64,000 bases of DNA from Ramichloridium luteum (taxonomy: Eukaryota > Ascomycota > Dothideomycetes > Mycosphaerellales > Dissoconiaceae). The notes under the pieces are model-generated. The model was not told where the DNA came from. It saw only the letters and a program-made list of their open reading frames with translations, and did not search any database. A program made the position numbers and the translations under genes. This document shows, one piece after another, positions 61,649-64,000 of this stretch (positions are counted from its first letter, which is position 1; every line of letters begins with the position of its first letter). The stretch is taken from NCBI GenBank assembly GCA_002368545.1, contig MTSC01000017.1:1-64000 (forward strand), read 5' to 3'.

Positions 61649-64000
61649 TTTGACGGAATGATGAAGCAAGGGCCACTGAGGGAGACGTCAAACTTGAAAC
61701 TCCCCTCGAAGGCGTCGAAGCAGTTCATATTCTATCTACTACGGCGTTGAACGGGTAGGCGGGTACCGGACCTCGACCGCCACAACCGTCGAAAGAGTTT
61801 GCCATTCTCCGTGTCTAGCGTCACTGCCATGTTCCTACCCCAGACGTGTGGGTCGAGCGACCGGGTGTCAGTGAGATTGAGATGGGTGCGTACTGTCCAG
61901 CGATCAACACCTCGGTGCCGCGGGCAGGGCCCTCTTGGAGGGACGAGCGTTGAACAACCACTAAAAAGTAGTGTTTCAAGCAATAGGGCAGGCGAATGCA
62001 TTACGCGGGCGGGCTTGGTGGTTGAACCAGTGGCAGTCTACCGGACTCGGCAGGGCGTCCAAACGCCGCTACAGTGTGAATGGAAACGTTTTTCTGCACG
62101 CCTCTTGTCTTGGTGGTCTCGGCCTTTGACAGGTAGCTTGCGGGGTGGTCTGCACTGGCGCCATCCACTACTGCGCACCACTATCCTCCCCACCAGGTTT
62201 CCTGAGTGATCCTCATCGCTTGATTGGCCCAGCTGTCGACGTTTTTGCTCCCATCCTGATAACGTTTGCTCACCAAACAGGCCCAGCGTAACACCAGCGC
62301 CCGGACGCACAGTGTGCCGTGGAAGCGTTGCGTGGACCTGGATGATGATCTCCATTGCGAACTATTCCAAACCGTGGTCGACTTCTCCGTGCCGGCATAT
62401 CCTTGCGAACCTGACGTGGAGGCGTGCAGCTGATCCTGCGGCGACCTTCTGGCGTTCTTCGGCATGACAACGTGCAGGTCCATCAGAACGCCATGATGCC
62501 CATTCGGCAATATCACCACGGCAAGCACCACTGCGGAGCAGGCACAGTAGGATCTCTCCCCACGTCCAATCCGGCATGGGGGGAAGGACTCTCAGGATCC
62601 GTGGATCGCGGAGGTGGATCTCAGGCTTGTCTCGACCAGGTACCATCGCCAGGCGGACCAGTAGCAGCGATGCAGAGTGCTGACCCCGTCCTTTGCCGCC
62701 AGTCCCGCCCGTTCTATAGATGGCCACCTGCTCCAAGGCCTCGGCGACAAAGTCGCACACGTGGTTTTTGATCGTGGACTTATCGGTGCCCTTGGCCTCG
62801 AGCGGTGGAGCATACCAGACTGGGCGATTGCACTACCGTCCTGCGCTCGTGTGACGGCTTTTCCAGGCTGGTCGCCTTGTAGCGCAGGCAAACTCGCCGG
62901 AGGGGAGGGGCGGGGGATCGCCATTGGGCCGCGCAGGTGGGCAAGGTCTGTTTCGGGGGTAGTCGGACAGCCGGCGCTTGCTCCAACGGGGGAAGGCTCA
63001 CGAAGCGGACGGGGGCCTGTCCACGGCCTGTCGCGCCTGTCTCTACGATAAACGCGCATCACTGCCATTGTCGGCCTCGCCTGCCAAAACGTCATGCTCA
63101 AGGCTGGCTGATTACCCTGCCGTGGCAGTCGAAGTTGTGGCTCACCCGATATGCTGCAAGATGAGAACCATTAACGGTCGTCGAGATCAAACGGCAGCAA
63201 GAGATTCTCCGATAAGATCGCATCAATGAACTTTCCCCGAGTCTTTCAGTCGCCATTTCGAGACATCATGAGAGACTGCAATGCTGACAGGCAACCAGTA
63301 CGCGCATCACAGTGGACCTCGCACCACGACCAAGCGATACCCAGCATCACCAAGCACGAAAGATAAACTTGCAACACGATGCGGGCGGGTGTAGCGCCGT
63401 TGATATCAGAGAGCCTCCGCACGTCTTGCGTGTCTGCTCACTTGGCAGATCCGCCGCCAGGTACCCGTCCGTGCTGTCGTGCCCGCCCACCGCGCAGTCG
63501 CACCACCCGACATCCTCCTACGCGTATCAGATGCAGCATAATCATCCTTTCGAGCGGGTACAATGTGAGGGCGCAGATTTTGGGGTCCTGAGCGCGCGAT
63601 CGACCGCTGATCAAGAGCATGTCTTGACACGCGTCTATCGCGCCTTGACTGTGAGACGAAGCTGGTTAATTCCTCCACCTCTCCACTCGTGATGACAACC
63701 TCGCTTGCATCCTTCCATTCTGGCATGTGCCTTTCTCTGCGTCCGGGCTGTCGTGTTCCTGGCGCCACTCCCCACGACTGTGCCAAGAAGGATTTGAAGA
63801 AGAGTCCGCCACCCCGGTGTGCGCCACGGCACACTTCTCCAAGGCCGCCAAACATCTGCTATGCTGCGCCCAGTCCGCCACATCCGTGTCGCCGCTGTCC
63901 GTCCGCATCTGTTTGAATCCTCAAGGATCCTCCATGATCGAGCCTGAGGCACATGACATGGTTGCACCTTGCCCATAACACACACTACGTTGGTGGGTTT
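61649..64000. other. Right-end region without recognised genes
   Basis: 2.3 kb upstream of the MFS gene. Several overlapping frames of 100-170 codons exist on both strands (for example 62592-63101 and 62362-62760, minus), but their content is Arg/Pro/Ser-rich and unlike known proteins, as expected of GC-rich chance frames. A gene cut by the window edge is possible. Confidence 0.4.

Noticed and set aside
62362..63101. Overlapping minus-strand frames of 132 and 169 codons
   Set aside because: Low-information Arg/Pro/Ser content, overlapping each other, with no motif, no splice model and no context.
1..64000. CRISPR arrays, complete transposons or a secondary-metabolite cluster
   Set aside because: No regularly spaced repeats, no transposase or reverse transcriptase, and no polyketide, peptide or terpene synthase were seen.

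Overview
The window looks like one end of a chromosome from a filamentous ascomycete (Pezizomycotina; Dothideomycetes is my guess from gene style, not something the sequence proves). It opens with seven CCCTAA telomere units. The genes have many short GT-AG introns (about 45-85 bases) and compact spacing. The set includes a Met30/sconB-type F-box WD40 protein, a Bot1-type mitochondrial protein, fungal BTB/POZ genes and a HOL1-like MFS carrier.

Layout. (1) 1-15 kb, subtelomeric: a kinesin-light-chain-type TPR reading frame that runs straight into the telomere; a fatty acid hydroxylase; an Hsp70-like secreted protein gene with one in-frame stop; a secreted aspzincin-like metalloprotease with a frameshift; a Sec14-like lipid carrier; a GH105-type secreted glycosidase; the YEATS protein Yaf9; and an eight-exon alpha/beta hydrolase. 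(2) 15-34 kb, core genes: Rio1 kinase, an unrecognised small protein, a type I membrane protein, the Met30/sconB F-box protein, and a giant BEACH/WD40 protein (Bph1 type) in one 7.7-kb exon. (3) 35-50 kb: a vacuolar/alkaline subtilase, a large disordered protein, an Frm2-like nitroreductase, a BTB protein, Bot1/mS35, a 1-acylglycerol-3-phosphate acyltransferase and an intron-bearing tRNA-Trp. (4) 51-57 kb: a BTB-rich stretch with two apparently working genes that carry C-terminal cysteine pairs and two decayed BTB relics. (5) 57-62 kb: mitochondrial ribosomal protein uS7 and an MFS transporter. The last 2.3 kb holds nothing I recognise.

There is no obvious biosynthetic cluster. The genes fall into housekeeping functions (Rio1, Yaf9, Met30, Bph1, two mitochondrial ribosomal proteins, acyltransferase, tRNA) and accessory functions (secreted hydrolases, BTB family, transporter). 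Decay is concentrated in the subtelomeric part (nonsense codon, frameshift, telomere-cut gene) and in the BTB stretch. All exon boundaries were worked out by eye from reading-frame continuity and splice signals. No homology search was run.
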